Of a stretch of 64,000 nt of DNA, positions 61,641-64,000 are shown one piece after another (positions within the stretch are counted from its first letter, which is position 1; every line of letters starts with the position of its first letter). A program made the translations under genes and the position numbers. The DNA is taken from assembly GCA_003220225.1 (NCBI GenBank), contig QHRU01000035.1, positions 124,001 through 188,000 of the forward strand. The letters are read 5' to 3'. The notes under the pieces were generated by a model that worked only from the letters and a program-made list of their open reading frames with translations, was not told the origin of the DNA and did no database searches. This DNA is from Candidatus Rokuibacteriota bacterium (GTDB taxonomy: Bacteria; Methylomirabilota; Methylomirabilia; Rokubacteriales; CSP1-6).

Positions 61641-62648
61641 ATGGACTACGCCGGCTTCGTCCAGGCCGCCGGCCGCGGCCAGCCGCCGCCGATCGCGCTC
61701 CTGCACGGACCCGACCCCCAGCTGCTCGACGACGCGCTGGCCGCCGCCACGCGCGGGCTCTTCCGTGCCGCGGGCGAGGCCGCGCTCGGCCGGGAGGTCT
61801 TCGAGGGGGCGGAGGCCTCCGTCGACGATGTCGTGCGCGCCGCGAGCACGCTGCCCTTCATGACCGGGATGCGGCTCGTCATCGTCCGCCGCGGCCAGGC
61901 GCTGCCCGTGAAGGGCGCCGACGCGCTCGCGGCGTACGCGCGCGACCCGAACCCGTCGAGCTGTCTCCTGCTGCTCGCCGACGAGTCGCTCGCCGCATCC
62001 CGCGATCGCCGCGCCGACCACTGGCTGCTGACGGCCGTGCCCCCCGCGGCCGTGGTGACGCTGCCGACGCGTGAGGGCCGCTCCGCGGAGACCTGGCTGC
62101 GGCAGCGTGCGGCCGCCGAGGGACTGACGGTGAGCGACGAGGCCGCGCGACTGCTCGTGCAGTGGGTGGGCGACGACGGCGCCAGCCTGCTCGGCGAGGC
62201 GCGCAAGGCGGCGCTGGCCGGCGGCAGCGACAACGCCGCCGTCGGAGTGAAGGAGGTCACCGCCGTCGTGGGCGAGCACCGCCTGAGCGGTGTCTTCGAT
62301 CTCACGCGCGCCGTGCAGCGCCGCGAGGTCGGCGTCGCGCTCCGGACGCTCGACCGGTTGCTCGCGACCGAGGAGCCGATGCGGCTGCTGGCGCTGCTCA
62401 CCGCCGACGTGCGCGCGACGCTCACCGTGGCCGACCTCACGGCGCGTGGGCAGCGCGCGGAGGAGATCGCACGCGTCGTGCGCAAGCCGGCGCCCGTCGT
62501 CGACGCCATCGCGCGTGGGCCCGCCGCCGCGCCGGCGCCGATCCTGGCGCGTCGGCTCGAGCGGTGCTGGGAGGCTGAGCGGCGTCTGAAGTCGAGCGGC
62601 GAGCCGCACGCCGAGCTCACCGCGCTCGTGCTCGACCTCTGCCGGTGA
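61641..62648 (+). CDS. holA: DNA polymerase III subunit delta
   Basis: 335 residues: PIALLHGPDPQLLDDALAAATR is the HolA start (LLHGPD), STLPFMTGMRLVIVR, LLLLADESLA, LLVQWVGDDGASLLGEARKAAL, and the clamp-loader domain with FDLTRAVQRREVGVALRTLDRLL. The ATP-binding residues are degenerate as normal for delta. It opens the beta clamp in the clamp loader. Its stop overlaps the GTG of the ceramidase-like gene. Confidence 0.92.
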   Translation: MDYAGFVQAAGRGQPPPIALLHGPDPQLLDDALAAATRGLFRAAGEAALGREVFEGAEASVDDVVRAASTLPFMTGMRLVIVRRGQALPVKGADALAAYARDPNPSSCLLLLADESLAASRDRRADHWLLTAVPPAAVVTLPTREGRSAETWLRQRAAAEGLTVSDEAARLLVQWVGDDGASLLGEARKAALAGGSDNAAVGVKEVTAVVGEHRLSGVFDLTRAVQRREVGVALRTLDRLLATEEPMRLLALLTADVRATLTVADLTARGQRAEEIARVVRKPAPVVDAIARGPAAAPAPILARRLERCWEAERRLKSSGEPHAELTALVLDLCR

Positions 62649-64000
62649 GCGCCCGGGCGCGTCGCGCGCTCGCGGCGTCCGTCGCGCTCGCTGCGCTCGC
62701 GGCCGCGGGCGCCGCGGCCGCGGCCCCGGGCCTCGCCGCCGCCCAGGGCGCGTGTCCCGGCTGCGTCGTCGCCGGCGCCGGCAAGGTACCGCTCACCGTG
62801 CCCGAGGGCACGCCGCTGGCGGGCTACGGCGGCTTTCACCGTCGCCTCGTCGTGCCCGACGTGCTCGATCGCTATCCGCACGCGTTCTGGTTCAAGCCGG
62901 GCCGCGCCGAGCGCGACCCGCTGGCCGCGCGGGCGCTCGTGCTGGAGCGCGATGGCACGCGGGTGGTGTGGGTGACGGTGGACCTCGTCGCGGTGGACCG
63001 CGCGTTCACCGAGACGGTCGCCACGCGGCTCGCGCGTGCCGGGGCGCGTCCCGGCGCCTTGATCGTCTCGGCCTCGCACACGCACTCGGGCCCCGGCGCG
63101 TTCGTGGAGTCCGCGCTCATGGGCTTCGTCGCGGCGGACCGCGAGGACGCGGCCGTGCGCGAGGCGCTGGTGGCGGCGGTGGTCGAGGCCGTGCGCCGCG
63201 CCGACGGCGGCCGCGGGCCCGCGCGCGTCGCCCTCGGCGTCGCCGCCGCGCCCCCGGTCGTGCGCAGCCGGCTCGGCGGACCCCTCGATCCCGAGGTGGC
63301 CGTGCTCGCCGTGCGACGCGCGGACGGCGCGCCGGTGGCGCTCGTCTGGAACTTCGCGATCCACGGCACGATGCTCGGCGCGCGGAACCTCCGCCTGTCC
63401 GGCGACGTGATGGGCGCCGCCTCGGAGGCGCTGGAGCACGCGGTCCACGCGCCCGCGCTCTTCGTGAACGGCGCCGTGGGCGATGTGAGTCCGGCCCGCC
63501 ACGGCAGCCGCGCGCTCGGCGAGGTCGCGTCGGCGCTGGCGGACGCCGTGCGCGTCGCGTGGGAGCGCGCGACGCCGGTCGGCGCGGGCCGACTCGTCGC
63601 GCGCGTGGTCAGGGTGGACCTGCCGGCGCCACGGCTCTCGCTCCGCAACTGCCTCGGCGGGTGGATGCCGGCCGTCCTCACCGTGCCGCTCGACGGCGCC
63701 CTGCCGAGCGAGACGACGCTGACGGCGGTGGCGCTCGGCGACACGGCGTGGGTGGCGCTGCCCGGCGAGCCTGCCACCGCCCTCGGTCTTCGCATCAAGG
63801 CCGAGGCGCGGCGGAGCTTTCGTCACGCCTTCGTCGCGGGCGTGTCGAACGACTACGTCGGCTATCTCGTGACGGCGACGGACTACGGGCGGCCGACGTA
63901 CGTGACGTGCAGCTCGTTCTACGGCGCGGACACCGGCGACCGCCTCGCCGAGCGCGCGAGCGCGCTGCTGCGCGAGCTGCACGCGGCGGGACGCGGACGA
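62645..64000 (+). CDS. Neutral/alkaline non-lysosomal ceramidase-like protein (3' end cut by window)
   Basis: Not in the ORF track because it runs off the window; I read 452 codons without a stop. GTG 62645 overlaps the holA stop (GTGA). An Ala-rich signal sequence is followed by PF04734-like text: VPEGTPLAGYGGFHRR, VVWVTVDLVAVDRAFTETVA, LIVSASHTHSGPGAF (the zinc-site HTHSGPG hallmark), VWNFAIHGTMLGARNLRLSG, LFVNGAVGDVSPARHG, and LVTATDYGRPTYVTCSSFYG. Neutral ceramidases hydrolyse N-acyl sphingosine; bacterial relatives may act on other amides. Full length would be about 500-700 residues. Confidence 0.85.
   Translation, partial: MSARARRALAASVALAALAAAGAAAAAPGLAAAQGACPGCVVAGAGKVPLTVPEGTPLAGYGGFHRRLVVPDVLDRYPHAFWFKPGRAERDPLAARALVLERDGTRVVWVTVDLVAVDRAFTETVATRLARAGARPGALIVSASHTHSGPGAFVESALMGFVAADREDAAVREALVAAVVEAVRRADGGRGPARVALGVAAAPPVVRSRLGGPLDPEVAVLAVRRADGAPVALVWNFAIHGTMLGARNLRLSGDVMGAASEALEHAVHAPALFVNGAVGDVSPARHGSRALGEVASALADAVRVAWERATPVGAGRLVARVVRVDLPAPRLSLRNCLGGWMPAVLTVPLDGALPSETTLTAVALGDTAWVALPGEPATALGLRIKAEARRSFRHAFVAGVSNDYVGYLVTATDYGRPTYVTCSSFYGADTGDRLAERASALLRELHAAGRGR

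Overview
The window is very GC-rich bacterial chromosome, densely packed with genes that often overlap by 1 to 4 bases (ATGA, GTGA, TGATG and, three times, CTGA). Its content is that of a free-living, outer-membrane-bearing bacterium: LptE, a TolC-type channel, MacAB-like transport and LpxL-like acyltransferase. It also carries class II (B12) ribonucleotide reductase, two luciferase-like monooxygenases and a small cytochrome c. The style resembles Candidatus Rokubacteria/Methylomirabilota, but that is inference from memory; no rRNA gene is present to settle it. I saw no tRNA, rRNA, CRISPR array, insertion sequence or phage gene.

Layout. 1-4.1 kb: LutB (5' truncated), LutC, DUF2203, a HAD hydrolase and thioredoxin reductase. 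4.1-6.2 kb (minus): methyltransferase, DUF2238 membrane protein and an aspartate-dehydrogenase-like enzyme. 6.2-15.3 kb: DUF2400, RmuC, a GroES-like small protein, M20 peptidase, a MEMO-family protein, DUF1285, a CYCXC-type protein whose gene contains an in-frame TGA, and two tandem TPP enzymes. 15.3-21.4 kb: a compact aryl-polyene-like fatty-acyl cluster (acyltransferase, ACP, membrane protein, dehydratase-glycosyltransferase fusion, second acyltransferase, second hotdog dehydratase, ketosynthase). 21.4-22.7 kb: an islet of lower-GC genes. 22.7-33.3 kb: lipoprotein, inositol monophosphatase, CorA, ketopantoate reductase, a paired ABC exporter, an alkyltransferase-like protein, LLM oxidoreductase, SDR, a UPF0282 metallo-hydrolase and a peroxiredoxin that also contains an in-frame TGA. 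33.3-40.4 kb: DMT transporter, SRPBCC protein, di-iron protein, nitrilase, endonuclease IV, endonuclease III, TPR protein and a second LLM enzyme. 40.5-45.7 kb (minus): a complete MacAB-TolC type tripartite system. 45.9-64 kb: NrdJ, NCS2-type permease, CBS protein, ferredoxin-NADP reductase, cytochrome c, Ppx, HNH nuclease, UvrB, UvrC, LeuS, LptE, HolA and a neutral-ceramidase-like protein cut by the window end (this last gene is absent from the ORF track).

The most notable result is two candidate selenoproteins. At 11484-11999 and 32808-33272 a TGA interrupts a conserved protein exactly where the family has a redox cysteine. In both the readthrough product has a UxxC motif and continues to a sensible C-terminus. 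Each TGA is followed by a hairpin whose apical loop starts 20 to 21 nt after the TGA and has G at its second position, as expected of a bacterial SECIS. The first case is also supported by a 1-nt overlap between the end of the extended frame and the next start codon. No sel genes are in the window.

A second pattern is regulatory: about a dozen genes have an (often extended) -10 hexamer only 6 to 9 nt before the start codon, which would make their mRNAs leaderless. A third is apparent CTG initiation at CTGA gene junctions.
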